Notes: generated from the letters alone by a model not told the origin. DNA of 64,000 bases from Marinifilum breve (GCF_003202155.1 NZ_QFLI01000001.1:744001-808000), one strand, 5' to 3'; shown: positions 25,406-34,013, numbered from the stretch's first letter. Made by a program: numbers and translations.

Positions 25406-27841
25406 TTAATTTCTGCTAACTCTTATTATATCACCAAAAATACCCGATGCCGTAACCTCAGCACCTGCTCCAGCTCCTTTAATAATTAAAGGCTGATCGT
25501 CATACCATTTAGTGTTTAGTGAAATCACATTATCCTTACCGTGAATATCGTAAAACGGATGATCAGGACTTACCTCCTTCAAACTCACATTTGCTTTTCC
25601 ATCTTTAAAAGATGCGATATATCTGAATCGAACATTCTTCTCTTTCATTACTTCTCTCCAAGATTCGAAGTAATCATTATTGGCTTCCAAATCCTTTAAC
25701 AGCTCTTCGGCAGAATTTCCTTGCAGGCATGATTCTGGAATCATTGGCTGATGCTCCACTTCATTCTCTTCCAATTGATAACCTGCTTCACGCGATAAGA
25801 TCAATAGCTTTCTTAGCACATCCATACCACTTAAGTCAATCTTAGGATCAGGCTCAGTAAACCCTTGTTCCATGGCCATTTTAACAGCTTCAACAAATGA
25901 ACGTCCTTTATTGAATTCATTCATGATAAAATTTAGGCTACCCGAAACAACAGCATCAATTCCAACAATTTCATCGCCTGTGTTTACCAAACTATTAATG
26001 GTACTAATTACCGGCAAACCTGCACCAACATTACTTTCGAACATGAATTCAACATTGTGCTTTTTAGCTATAGCTTTTATCTTACTATAATTTTCGTAAT
26101 CAGATGATGCTGCAATTTTATTACATGCCACAATTGCCACTGTTGAATTTAATATCTGTTCATACACTTCGCTTACCTTATCGCTTGCGGTGATATCAAT
26201 AAAAATTCGATTTCTCAGGTTCGATTGATCCATTAAGCGGACGAACTCCTGTAAATCTGCCTGAACACCATTAATGTCTAATCTCTCTTCCCAATTTTCA
26301 AGCAAGTTTTCATCCTCTGCGAAGTACATTTTTCTACTGTTGGTTACTGCTCTAACAATTAATTGTAGCCCCTTTTCTTCCAAAAGATGTTCGTATTGAT
26401 TTTTAATGAATTCCAGCAGCTTACCACCTACATTACCAAGCCCGGCAATATAAAGGTTCACCTTTTTATAGGTCGAATCGAAAAACTCTTCATGTATCAC
26501 GTTCAGCACCTTTTTAATATCCTTGGTGCGAACCATGAATGTTAAATTCATTTCATTCCCTCCTTGTGCCATTGCTCGAATATTAACACCATTCTTCCCA
26601 AGAACACTAAATACTTTTCCTGAAATACCTGGAGTAAATCCCATATCTTCACCTACAATGGCTACGATTGATAATTTTTCCTCAATCAATGGTTCATTGA
26701 CTAGGTTCATTCCGATTTCCATTTCGAATTCTTCGCGTAAAGCTTCAACGGCTAGTTCAGTATCATCTTTATGAATACCAACACTAATACTATGCTCCGA
26801 CGATGCCTGAGTAATTAACACTACATTAATTTTGCTTTGCGCCAAACTTGTAAAAAACCTAGAGGCAAAACCGCTAATCCCTATCACTCCACTCCCCGAA
26901 AGGGTAAACAAGTTAATATCATTAACCGATGATAAACCACGAACTACTGAACGAACTTCACCCGGAGTTTTACTAATTAAAGTTCCCTTATCATCGGGTT
27001 CGAAAGTATTTTTAATTCTAACATCAATTTGGTTCTGTACCACAGGAATTAAAGTGGGAGGATAAATCACTTTAGCTCCGAAATGCGACAACTCGATGGC
27101 TTCCTGAAATGACATCCTTTCAATAGGCAAAGCTTGTGAAACAAATCGAGGATCAGCAGTATACATACCACTTACATCAGTCCAGATTTCCAATTCAGAA
27201 CAACCCAATCCTGCAGCCAGAATTGAAGCTGTATAATCCGAACCTCCTCTTCCAAGAAGTGTCATTTCTCCTTTTGCTCCAGAAGCTACAAATCCTGGAA
27301 ATAATGCCACTTCGAATTCTTTTTCCTTTATTGATTCAAGGTTTAAGTTGGTTTGCTTAGCATTTAAATAAACCCCTTTCCCATTCTGAGTTTTGATGTA
27401 CTCTCTGGAATCGAAATATGCTGTTTGTAATCCGGCATTGTTAAAAAATTCCGATATAATTGCCGAAGACAGCAACTCCCCCGAGCCCATTACAACACTT
27501 CGAACTTTCTCCGAGATATCTTCCAACAGGTAAACACCTTGTAAAAGCTCAGATATTTCTTCAAACTTAGCATCGATCTTTTCATTAAGATTGCCACTTA
27601 CTCCAAGTTGCTGAATCATTTCCTGATGTCTATGCTTCAGAACTTCCAGAACACTTTTGTATTCCTTGTTTCTTGTACTTGCCAGGCTAATACAGCGTTC
27701 CAATTCATCAGTAACACCTCCAAAAGCCGACACAACTATAACTTGCTTACAGCTTTTTTGATTCTTTTTAACAATCTCCTTCACCCGATTGCAGTTTTCT
27801 GCATTGGCTACTGAGCTTCCTCCAAATTTTAAAACTTTCAT
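25406..27841 (-). CDS. thrA: Bifunctional aspartokinase / homoserine dehydrogenase
   Basis: The 811-residue protein fuses two enzymes of the aspartate pathway. The N-terminal aspartokinase (about 1-290) begins KFGGSSVANAENC and has the GRGGSDYTASILAAGLG substrate region. Two ACT-like regulatory domains follow (about 300-460), where threonine feedback is expected. The C-terminal homoserine dehydrogenase (about 465-811) has the NAD(P)-binding GLGNVGGKLLEFI and the catalytic region LSGMDVLRKLLILSREAGY. Together they carry out the first and third steps from aspartate towards threonine. It is the first structural gene of the operon, 211 bp downstream of a Thr-rich leader peptide. Confidence 0.96.
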   Translation of the reverse strand: MKVLKFGGSSVANAENCNRVKEIVKKNQKSCKQVIVVSAFGGVTDELERCISLASTRNKEYKSVLEVLKHRHQEMIQQLGVSGNLNEKIDAKFEEISELLQGVYLLEDISEKVRSVVMGSGELLSSAIISEFFNNAGLQTAYFDSREYIKTQNGKGVYLNAKQTNLNLESIKEKEFEVALFPGFVASGAKGEMTLLGRGGSDYTASILAAGLGCSELEIWTDVSGMYTADPRFVSQALPIERMSFQEAIELSHFGAKVIYPPTLIPVVQNQIDVRIKNTFEPDDKGTLISKTPGEVRSVVRGLSSVNDINLFTLSGSGVIGISGFASRFFTSLAQSKINVVLITQASSEHSISVGIHKDDTELAVEALREEFEMEIGMNLVNEPLIEEKLSIVAIVGEDMGFTPGISGKVFSVLGKNGVNIRAMAQGGNEMNLTFMVRTKDIKKVLNVIHEEFFDSTYKKVNLYIAGLGNVGGKLLEFIKNQYEHLLEEKGLQLIVRAVTNSRKMYFAEDENLLENWEERLDINGVQADLQEFVRLMDQSNLRNRIFIDITASDKVSEVYEQILNSTVAIVACNKIAASSDYENYSKIKAIAKKHNVEFMFESNVGAGLPVISTINSLVNTGDEIVGIDAVVSGSLNFIMNEFNKGRSFVEAVKMAMEQGFTEPDPKIDLSGMDVLRKLLILSREAGYQLEENEVEHQPMIPESCLQGNSAEELLKDLEANNDYFESWREVMKEKNVRFRYIASFKDGKANVSLKEVSPDHPFYDIHGKDNVISLNTKWYDDQPLIIKGAGAGAEVTASGIFGDIIRVSRN

Positions 27842-28041
27842 TTTGTTGATTTATTTTGATGATTTCCTCTCCCTACAAATGTTGATTCCCTCATCAATGA
27901 TTATATAATGGTTATAGTTATTTGATATTTAGTGTTATTAATATCGCACAAATGAATTTACGACATATTAAACAATCAGGCACAAATATTCTTATGTACT
28001 TTTTGAGTATGATTATACCCACCTTTGGTGATATGTAATAA

Positions 28042-28064
28042 TATATAAACCCCTAAGGGGTCGT
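28042..28064 (-). promoter_or_regulatory. Candidate attenuator hairpin overlapping the leader stop codon
   Basis: On the minus strand ACCCC/GGGGT pairs around TTA and is followed by TTATATATT. The hairpin starts in the last Thr codon of the leader peptide, so a ribosome stalled on the Thr run would cover it. The T-run is weak, so its terminator strength is uncertain. Confidence 0.4.
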
Positions 28065-28160
28065 GGTAGTTGTGGTGGTAGTAATTTCAATAATGCCCAT
28101 AGCGCCTCCCATACCAATAGTTGGCATGTTCATCATAGCTATGTTTGTCATTTTATGCAT
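28053..28160 (-). CDS. thrL: thr operon leader peptide with eight consecutive Thr codons
   Basis: A 35-codon reading frame lies upstream of thrA on the same strand. It reads MHKMTNIAMMNM, then PTIGMGGAMGIIEI, then TTTTTTTTP and stop. The eight Thr codons are consecutive and use all four synonymous forms (ACT ACC ACC ACA ACT ACC ACG ACC), so they are not a simple DNA repeat. Met and Ile, also products of the aspartate family, are over-represented as well. A TATATTTG promoter box lies 29 bp upstream of the start codon. This is the expected layout of a ribosome-mediated attenuator: threonine shortage stalls the ribosome and lets transcription proceed into thrABC. A shorter start at 28151 is possible. 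Confidence 0.8.
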   Translation of the reverse strand: MHKMTNIAMMNMPTIGMGGAMGIIEITTTTTTTTP

Positions 28161-28188
28161 TAGCGAATATTACTTTCGTTGTGAGCAT

Positions 28189-28196
28189 CAAATATA
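28189..28196 (-). promoter_or_regulatory. -7 promoter box of the thr leader transcript
   Basis: TATATTTG on the minus strand matches TAnnTTTG exactly and lies just upstream of the leader peptide. No clean TTTG is found at the usual -33 distance. Confidence 0.55.
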
Positions 28197-28223
28197 AAGA
28201 TTTTTTATTACTAAATATTCATG

Positions 28224-28399
28224 TCAAGATAAAATTTAATCCTACCCCTGATATAGTTAGTATCACAGCCTTGTAGTCGACCGTATCATACCCTTGTTCT
28301 CTGGTAACATGATCGGTGTATCCATAGTAACAAACCCCTGCTCAATTTGAACTCAAAATTTAAACTCACTTTAACACCTCGACCTAAACCTTCTATCTA
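28224..28399 (-). pseudogene. Remnant of an outer-membrane beta-barrel gene
   Basis: On the minus strand one frame reads IEGLGRGVKVSLNFEFKLS, and after a shift of frame near 28340 another reads CYYGYTDHVTREQGYDTVDYKAVILT... and ends at 28224 with a stop. Together these look like the last two strands and a loop of a barrel protein, with no start and with a frameshift. I infer a decayed gene; no intact relative is in this window except possibly the small barrels at 2217-3515, which do not match closely by eye. Confidence 0.4.
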
Positions 28400-28489
28400 T
28401 TTGATTTACTATCGTTTAATAAATCTTAATTAGACTCTTTCCAAATAATTGTTGTAAATTTAGGGATATTCACTAAAAACATATTTATC

Positions 28490-29221
28490 ATGAAGAAGAT
28501 GAGTTTAATCCTAGGCTTAGCACTTTTCTGCACATTTATTGCATTTGGCCAGGAGAAAGAGGAGAAGAAAACTGTAGTGGTAGAAAGTGTATATATTTTA
28601 CCGAAACGTGGAATGTCAGATAAGTTTGAGCAAGCCATTAAAGCTCATAACGATAAGTTTCATCCTGAAGGAGATTATGTAGCAGGTTTAAGAAAGGTTG
28701 ACTATGGACAAAAAGCTGGATGGTATGTCTGGATTATGGGTCCAACAACTTATGCTGCGCTCGATACCCGTCCGAAAAAAGAGAATGGACATCACGAAGA
28801 CTGGGATAAGAACATTGATCCATTAGTAGAGAAATATGGACCTGTAAACCTGTGGAATTTCAATGAAAAACTGTCTTTTGGTATGGATCTGGTAAAAAAA
28901 TCGAAACATTATGAAGCTTGGGCAGTTGACATTAAACGTGGACAGTATTATCGTTTTAAAGCAATTGCTGAAAAACTCATGAAAACTTCAGAAAGCTTAG
29001 GTGTTGCATTTCTGGTATTCAACAATCCACTGCACACACCTGGTGGTGCTGATGTTGGTTTGGTTTGGAATTTTGATAGTTATGATGCCTGGTCTCAAGA
29101 TATAGGTTTTATGAAAGCATATGAGAAATTATATGGCAAAGGTACTTGGCAAAACATGATTGAAGAATGGTTCGATATCATGGTTGATTATAATGCTGAA
29201 TTACGATCTATCGTTCAATAA
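28490..29221 (+). CDS. Exported protein of unknown function
   Basis: The 243-residue protein has a signal peptide (about 1-20, ending FGQEK). The mature part contains two halves that each look like an alpha/beta ferredoxin-like unit; the first starts VVVESVYILPKRGMSDKFEQAIKAHNDKFHP, a pattern seen in ABM/NIPSNAP-like dimeric barrels. There are many Trp and Tyr residues in the second half. The function is not known. It is a single gene, followed by a good terminator, and divergent from the thr operon. Confidence 0.8.
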   Translation: MKKMSLILGLALFCTFIAFGQEKEEKKTVVVESVYILPKRGMSDKFEQAIKAHNDKFHPEGDYVAGLRKVDYGQKAGWYVWIMGPTTYAALDTRPKKENGHHEDWDKNIDPLVEKYGPVNLWNFNEKLSFGMDLVKKSKHYEAWAVDIKRGQYYRFKAIAEKLMKTSESLGVAFLVFNNPLHTPGGADVGLVWNFDSYDAWSQDIGFMKAYEKLYGKGTWQNMIEEWFDIMVDYNAELRSIVQ

Positions 29222-29241
29222 AAAAAGAAATTCATACTTAT

Positions 29242-29278
29242 AAGCCGGACTGAATATCTCATTCCGGCTTTTATTTTT
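29242..29278 (+). terminator. Intrinsic terminator
   Basis: AAGCCGGA/TCCGGCTT with a 13-base loop is followed by TTATTTTT, shortly after the exported-protein gene. Confidence 0.88.
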
Positions 29279-29351
29279 AATCAAACCCAAGTTAATGTTT
29301 TGTAAAACGATATTAGAGTGCAATATTTGCATTTCAAACCATACAGATATC

Positions 29352-30002
29352 ATGATAAAAGGAGTAATTTTTGATCTTGATGGCACACTTGCCAATTCTA
29401 TTGAGGACATTGCCGATTCTATGAATCAGGTCTTAGAAGAAAATAATTTTCCAACACACGATTATGCAACTTACAAAACCTTTGTTGGAAGAGGCGTAAA
29501 AACATTAGTCGAAAAATCTTTACCGCTGGAAAATAGAGATACAACAGAAATAGAGAAAAACTTTGATCGTATGATGCAAGTTTACGATGAAAACTGCATT
29601 GTTAAAACTTGCCTATATCCTGGTATTAAAGATTTATTAGACGCTCTAAGTGAAAGAAACATTAAAATTTCAGTTTTCTCAAACAAAGCAAACGAATTGA
29701 CTCAAAAAGTAGTTAAGGTTTTACTTGCAGATTGGAAGTTGGAATATGTATTAGGAGCCGGCGGCGATATCCCTCGAAAACCAGATCCTAAAGGAGCAAT
29801 TCTAATTAGTGAGAAAATGAGAATTGATCCTTCGGAGCTAATGTATATTGGAGATTCAGGTGTTGATATGGCCACTGCTCAAAATTCAGGCATGCATGCA
29901 GTTGGTGTACTTTGGGGTTTTAGAGATATGGAAGAACTACTTACTAATGGTGCTCAAACCATACTGGAAAAACCAATGGATTTAATGACCTCGTTCGATT
30001 AA
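29352..30002 (+). CDS. HAD-family phosphatase (phosphoglycolate phosphatase-like)
   Basis: The 216-residue protein is a haloacid-dehalogenase-type hydrolase: motif I FDLDGTLANS (nucleophile D8, acid D10), motif II FSNKA, motif III Lys in the PRKPDPKG region, and motif IV GDSGVDMATA. The helical cap between motifs I and II marks the Gph-like subgroup, whose members dephosphorylate phosphoglycolate, pyrophosphate or other small metabolites. The ATG at 29352 is preferred over an upstream start at 29295, because it places motif I at the usual distance. The gene ends with a 4-base overlap with the convergent CDF transporter gene. Confidence 0.88.
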   Translation: MIKGVIFDLDGTLANSIEDIADSMNQVLEENNFPTHDYATYKTFVGRGVKTLVEKSLPLENRDTTEIEKNFDRMMQVYDENCIVKTCLYPGIKDLLDALSERNIKISVFSNKANELTQKVVKVLLADWKLEYVLGAGGDIPRKPDPKGAILISEKMRIDPSELMYIGDSGVDMATAQNSGMHAVGVLWGFRDMEELLTNGAQTILEKPMDLMTSFD

Positions 30003-30934
30003 TGCGAATGAGGTTTTTCTTGCTTTACCAAACTTTCATCCTGGCAATATCCATTAATTTCGGGCTGTAAAGTAACATGAGTAATCTCAAAATCATCATG
30101 AAGAATGTGCTCTACTTTATGAAGGACTTTGTTCACTTCACTTAAAGGCAAATCCTCTTTAAAGCTTATATGTGCCTCAAAATTGACCTGTTTGTCGTCC
30201 AACTGCCAAACATGAACATGGTGAATATTTTCAATTTCCTTTACTGATTTTAATTTCTGTTGCACCTCTTCCAAATTAATATGAATTGGCGCAAACTGCA
30301 TAATGATTCTCACACTTTCTACAATTAATCCCCAGCTGGAATACACAAGGTAAAGTGCAATGGCAATAGATAAAATACTATCTACCCAACTTACCTCCCA
30401 CAAATACATGGCAAAGCCTCCCAACACCACGGCAATGGAAGAAACCATATCGGTAAGCAAGTGCAAATAAGCTGAACGCATATTAATATTGTGCTTGGCA
30501 TCTTTCATCACCAACAACACACTGGCGCCATTCAATAGAATTGATAGCCCTCCGAGAATCATCACCAAACCTGATTTAATCTCTTGTGGTTCATCCAAAC
30601 GTTCTACTGCTTCTTTAAGTAAAAAGAATGCGATCACAATCAGAGAAACAGCATTAATAAGAGCAGCTAGAATTTCTGCACGCTTGTAACCAAAAGTCTG
30701 ACGAGCCGTTTGTTTGCGACCTGCCAACTTGCTTGCAAACCAACTAATCACCAAAGCCAACACATCCGAAAAATTATGCAACGCATCTGATAATAAGGCC
30801 AAACTTCCAGAAATGAATCCTCCTATTACCTGCGACAAAGTAATTGCTACATTTAGCAGAATCGCTATCCCTAAATTACGTCCTCTTAACTCTCCATGAC
30901 TATGGTGGTGATGATCATGTTTATGCGTCCCCAT
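29999..30934 (-). CDS. Cation diffusion facilitator (CzcD/ZitB-like Zn transporter)
   Basis: The 311-residue protein has a His-rich cytoplasmic N-terminus (HKHDHHHHSHG), six membrane helices (about 20-210) and a cytoplasmic ferredoxin-like C-terminal domain. The metal-site motifs HxxxD are present in helix 2 (LSDALHNFSD) and helix 5 (LHLLTDMVSS), the pattern typical of Zn-selective members. It exports Zn2+ or similar divalent ions from the cytosol in exchange for protons. Its stop codon overlaps that of the phosphatase gene. Confidence 0.93.
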   Translation of the reverse strand: MGTHKHDHHHHSHGELRGRNLGIAILLNVAITLSQVIGGFISGSLALLSDALHNFSDVLALVISWFASKLAGRKQTARQTFGYKRAEILAALINAVSLIVIAFFLLKEAVERLDEPQEIKSGLVMILGGLSILLNGASVLLVMKDAKHNINMRSAYLHLLTDMVSSIAVVLGGFAMYLWEVSWVDSILSIAIALYLVYSSWGLIVESVRIIMQFAPIHINLEEVQQKLKSVKEIENIHHVHVWQLDDKQVNFEAHISFKEDLPLSEVNKVLHKVEHILHDDFEITHVTLQPEINGYCQDESLVKQEKPHSH

Positions 30935-31145
30935 TTTTTCTATCTAATTTGAATGAATGACAATAAAGAAAATCATTTTTAATCAAACTAATTATAAATA
31001 AGCTTAAAAAAATCTGATAGCCTTCTCTATAGACAAGCACCAATTTTCCAACAAACATCACTCATAACAAGCATTTTACTAATAACTACAATTTTTCATG
31101 CAAACGATATCATTGCAATATTATTACATTAGCCACACATACACA

Positions 31146-31175
31146 TTTGTAGATTCGTTAATATTAATATCTTTA
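31146..31175 (+). promoter_or_regulatory. Probable promoter of the molybdenum-cofactor operon
   Basis: TTTG (31146-31149), 18 bp and TATCTTTA (31168-31175) is one base off the Bacteroidota consensus at the -7 box. The predicted transcript begins near 31182 and gives a ~228-base leader. Confidence 0.5.
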
Positions 31176-31181
31176 CGATGA

Positions 31182-31405
31182 ATAATTAAAATAACTCCGA
31201 GTTTATAAGCTCTAAACAGGTTATAATAACTGCAAGATTTATAAACCGATGGGTAAGTTTGGAAACGAATTTGCCTCCCGCAGGATAAAAGTCCAAAAAT
31301 TGGAAAGGAGCGAAATTGATATGAATGATAATTGATGATACCCTCTGGTACGAATCTGCTTCAACATACATTACCTCCAATTCTGCACCGAGTTGGAGGT
31401 TTTTT
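31182..31405 (+). ncRNA. Probable Moco (molybdenum cofactor) riboswitch leader
   Basis: The leader before the moa/moe genes is long and structured. It has a 10-bp stem capped by a GAAA tetraloop (31252-31275, GGTAAGTTTG/CGAATTTGCC), followed by TTTGCCTCCCGC and, 35 bases later, GGAAAGGAGCGA (31302-31313). These two conserved-looking strings, the GNRA loop and the downstream genes fit the Moco RNA motif as I know it. The leader ends in an intrinsic terminator (31373-31405), the natural expression platform. In known cases the ligand lowers expression of cofactor genes. I could not run a covariance model, so the family is an inference. Confidence 0.65.
31373..31405 (+). terminator. Intrinsic terminator in the molybdenum-cofactor leader
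   Basis: ACCTCCAA/TTGGAGGT pairs perfectly around a 12-base loop and is followed by TTTTTTG. It ends only 4 bp before the first start codon of the operon, as expected for a regulated transcription terminator. Confidence 0.85.
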
Positions 31406-31409
31406 GTAT

Positions 31410-31955
31410 ATGACAATTCAAAGAAAAAATATAATCCTGCTGGCTGGTAATGGCCAGAATGTTGGTAAGACTCTCTTTGCTTGTCAGCTTATTAATTCGC
31501 TAAAACAAAAGCATTCTGTAATCGGAATTAAAATATGCCCTCACTTTCATGAGCTTAAGCCAGATACAGAATTTATTGTCAACAACACGAATTATCAGAT
31601 TGCAAAAGAACACCTTCAACAAGGGAAAAAAGATAGTAACCGACTTCTTGCTGCTGGAGCAAAAGAGGTGTACTATATACAGGCAAAAGATGATTATCTT
31701 AATGAGGTTCTAAGCTGTTTGGATAAAGTAATTCCAAATGATCAGCTTTTAATTGTAGAATCAGGAGGATTGAGAAAGATTCTTGAACCTGGATTATTTA
31801 TAATGATAGAAAGCAAAAACAATAAAAAACTAAAACCCAACACAAAAGAATACAGAGTATTGGCGGATCTAAATATTGAATTTGATGGTGAAGAATTCAA
31901 TTTTGACACTGATAAAATCGATTTCTCTGAACAAAAATGGGTAATAAAGAACTAG
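31410..31955 (+). CDS. mobB: MobB-like molybdopterin-guanine dinucleotide adaptor
   Basis: The protein (181 residues from the ATG at 31410) has an N-terminal P-loop, LAGNGQNVGKT, and an ESGG sequence near residue 120 in place of a Walker B region. This matches MobB, the GTP-binding partner of MobA in forming the guanine dinucleotide form of the cofactor. An upstream start at 31332 would run through the terminator hairpin and is rejected. It is the first gene of the operon, 4 bp before moeA. The rest of the sequence is divergent, so the exact role is less sure than for the neighbours. Confidence 0.7.
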   Translation: MTIQRKNIILLAGNGQNVGKTLFACQLINSLKQKHSVIGIKICPHFHELKPDTEFIVNNTNYQIAKEHLQQGKKDSNRLLAAGAKEVYYIQAKDDYLNEVLSCLDKVIPNDQLLIVESGGLRKILEPGLFIMIESKNNKKLKPNTKEYRVLADLNIEFDGEEFNFDTDKIDFSEQKWVIKN

Positions 31956-31959
31956 CAAT

Positions 31960-33135
31960 ATGATTACGTTTCACGAAGCCTTAAAAACAGTAAAACATGC
32001 CACTCGAAAATTAGAGAAAGAGCATATTGAAATTTCGGAATGTTTAAATCGTGTTTTGGCAGAAGATGTTAGATCCGATATGGCTATTCCTCCATTTAAC
32101 AAATCGGCAATGGATGGATATGCTTGTAAAAAAGAGGATCTATCAGAAGACCTAGAAGTTTTGGAAGTGATCGCTGCTGGTGTTGCTCCTTCTCAGCCTG
32201 TAGGCAATAAGCAATGTTCAAAAATTATGACTGGTGCTATGGTACCTGAAGGAGCTGATACTGTTGTAATGGTGGAACACACCGAAGAATTAGAAAACAA
32301 CAGAATTCGCTTTACCAAAGAGAAGACAAAATCGAACATCTGCATTAAAGGTGAAGATATTGAAGAAAATGATGTGGTTCTGAAAAAAGGAACCCGATTA
32401 AAATCTCAGCACATATCAGTATTGGCAACAGTTGGTTGTACCAATCCATTGGTATATAAAAAGCCAAGAATTGCAACCATTGCCACAGGAAGTGAGTTGG
32501 TGGAGCCACATCAAAAGCCGAATAAATCACAAATTCGAAATGTGAATTCCTGGCAGTTACAAGCACAACTGAAGAAAATTGGTATAGATGCCAATTACTA
32601 TGGCATAGTTGAAGATTCAAAAGAAGCTACACAGGAAACCATGGAAAAATGCTTGGCCGAGAATGATATTTTGATCATTTCTGGTGGTGTTTCGGTTGGA
32701 GATTACGACTATGTACCTCAAATATTAAAAGAACTTGGATTTAATATCTGGTTTCACACTTTAGCTGTAAAACCAGGAAAACATACAGTATTTGCTGCCA
32801 AAAACGGTCAATACGTTTTTGCAATGCCTGGTAATCCGGTATCCTCATTTGTACAATTCGAATTATTAGGCAAGCCTCTCGTTTTTAGATTGATGGGACA
32901 CGACTACAATGCACCCATGGTACGCATGCCAATTGCAGAAGATTATAAACGAAAAAGAACCGACAGATTAGCATTTATTCCTGTTCGTTTTAACGCCAAT
33001 AATCGAGTAGTTCCTATCGAATATCACGGCTCAGCTCACATTAATGCATTCACATTGGCGGATGGAATAATGGCTGTACCTAGAGAAGTAGATGAATTTA
33101 CCGAAGGAGAATTTGTACATGTTAGACAATTATAA
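31960..33135 (+). CDS. moeA: Molybdopterin molybdenumtransferase MoeA
   Basis: The 391-residue protein has the MoeA domains: the N-terminal region with PPFNKSAMDGYAC, the molybdopterin-binding (MoCF/MogA-like) domain with IATGSELVEP and ISGGVSVGDYDYVP, and the C-terminal domain (about 320-391). MoeA inserts molybdate into adenylylated molybdopterin in the cytosol. The gene overlaps the moaA start by 17 bases. Confidence 0.95.
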   Translation: MITFHEALKTVKHATRKLEKEHIEISECLNRVLAEDVRSDMAIPPFNKSAMDGYACKKEDLSEDLEVLEVIAAGVAPSQPVGNKQCSKIMTGAMVPEGADTVVMVEHTEELENNRIRFTKEKTKSNICIKGEDIEENDVVLKKGTRLKSQHISVLATVGCTNPLVYKKPRIATIATGSELVEPHQKPNKSQIRNVNSWQLQAQLKKIGIDANYYGIVEDSKEATQETMEKCLAENDILIISGGVSVGDYDYVPQILKELGFNIWFHTLAVKPGKHTVFAAKNGQYVFAMPGNPVSSFVQFELLGKPLVFRLMGHDYNAPMVRMPIAEDYKRKRTDRLAFIPVRFNANNRVVPIEYHGSAHINAFTLADGIMAVPREVDEFTEGEFVHVRQL

Positions 33136-33919
33136 CCGAAATATCAATTACCTAAGAATTTCAGTTACTGATCGCTGTAATCTTCGTTGTACTTATTGTA
33201 TGCCAGAAGAAGGCATTGACCTTATTGCACATGAAGAAGTACTGAGTTTCGAAGAAATTGTAGCTTTTGTAAAAGAAGCCATTGCCTCAGGTATCACGAA
33301 GGTGAGATTAACAGGTGGAGAGCCTTTGGTAAGAAAAGGTATTGTAGACTTGGTAAATAAAATCGCAAGCATTCCTGGTATTGAAGACTTGGCTATGACT
33401 ACCAATGGTATTCTACTGGAGAAATACGCGAAAGATCTGGCTAAAGCTGGCTTAATGCGTGTAAATATCAGTTTGGATACCATGAATCCGGAGAAATACA
33501 AACAGGTAACCCGCCTAGGTAATATCGAAGATGTATTCAAAGGAATTGATGCTGCATTAGAGGCTGGTTTGCATCCGGTAAAAATCAATTGCGTAAGAAT
33601 GCCAGATGCTGATTTGGATGACCTGGAAGCTCTAAAAAAATATTGCAAGAGAAAGAAGCTTGATCTTCGATTCATTAGACAAATGGATTTGGCAACTGGT
33701 GAATTTTCTATAGTTGAAGGTGGAAAAGGTGGCAATTGCCTCGAATGTAATCGTATCAGGTTAACGGCAAATGGGAAGGTTAAACCTTGCTTGTTTAACC
33801 AGAGTGAATATGATTTAAAAGAATTGGGTGCCAAACAGGCCATTAAAAATTCCATTAATAAGAAACCAAAATCAGGAAGCAAGAACAAAAAAGGAAGCTT
33901 CTATGGAATTGGAGGGTAA
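33119..33919 (+). CDS. moaA: Compact GTP 3',8-cyclase MoaA (radical SAM)
   Basis: The protein (266 residues from the ATG at 33119) has the radical SAM cluster motif CNLRCTYC, the SAM-binding TGGEPLVRKG and, unusually close behind, the second cluster motif CLECNRIRLTANGKVKPC. It also keeps the C-terminal GIGG, where MoaA needs the double-Gly tail to enter the active site. MoaA is usually about 320-340 residues; here roughly 60 residues are missing between the core and the second cluster. The reaction, GTP to 3',8-cyclo-GTP, still seems possible. The 17-base overlap with moeA suggests translational coupling. Confidence 0.85.
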   Translation: MLDNYNRNINYLRISVTDRCNLRCTYCMPEEGIDLIAHEEVLSFEEIVAFVKEAIASGITKVRLTGGEPLVRKGIVDLVNKIASIPGIEDLAMTTNGILLEKYAKDLAKAGLMRVNISLDTMNPEKYKQVTRLGNIEDVFKGIDAALEAGLHPVKINCVRMPDADLDDLEALKKYCKRKKLDLRFIRQMDLATGEFSIVEGGKGGNCLECNRIRLTANGKVKPCLFNQSEYDLKELGAKQAIKNSINKKPKSGSKNKKGSFYGIGG

Positions 33920-34013
33920 AATTAATTAATAATGAATAATTGGTAATTAATAATATCAGGTTCTTAACGGACCATTTCTATATTAACTAGTTACTAATCA
34001 TTTACAATATAAG

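Noticed and set aside
31332-31409. Upstream start for the mobB-like gene
   Set aside because: It would translate through the terminator of the leader; the P-loop sits at the usual distance from the ATG at 31410.
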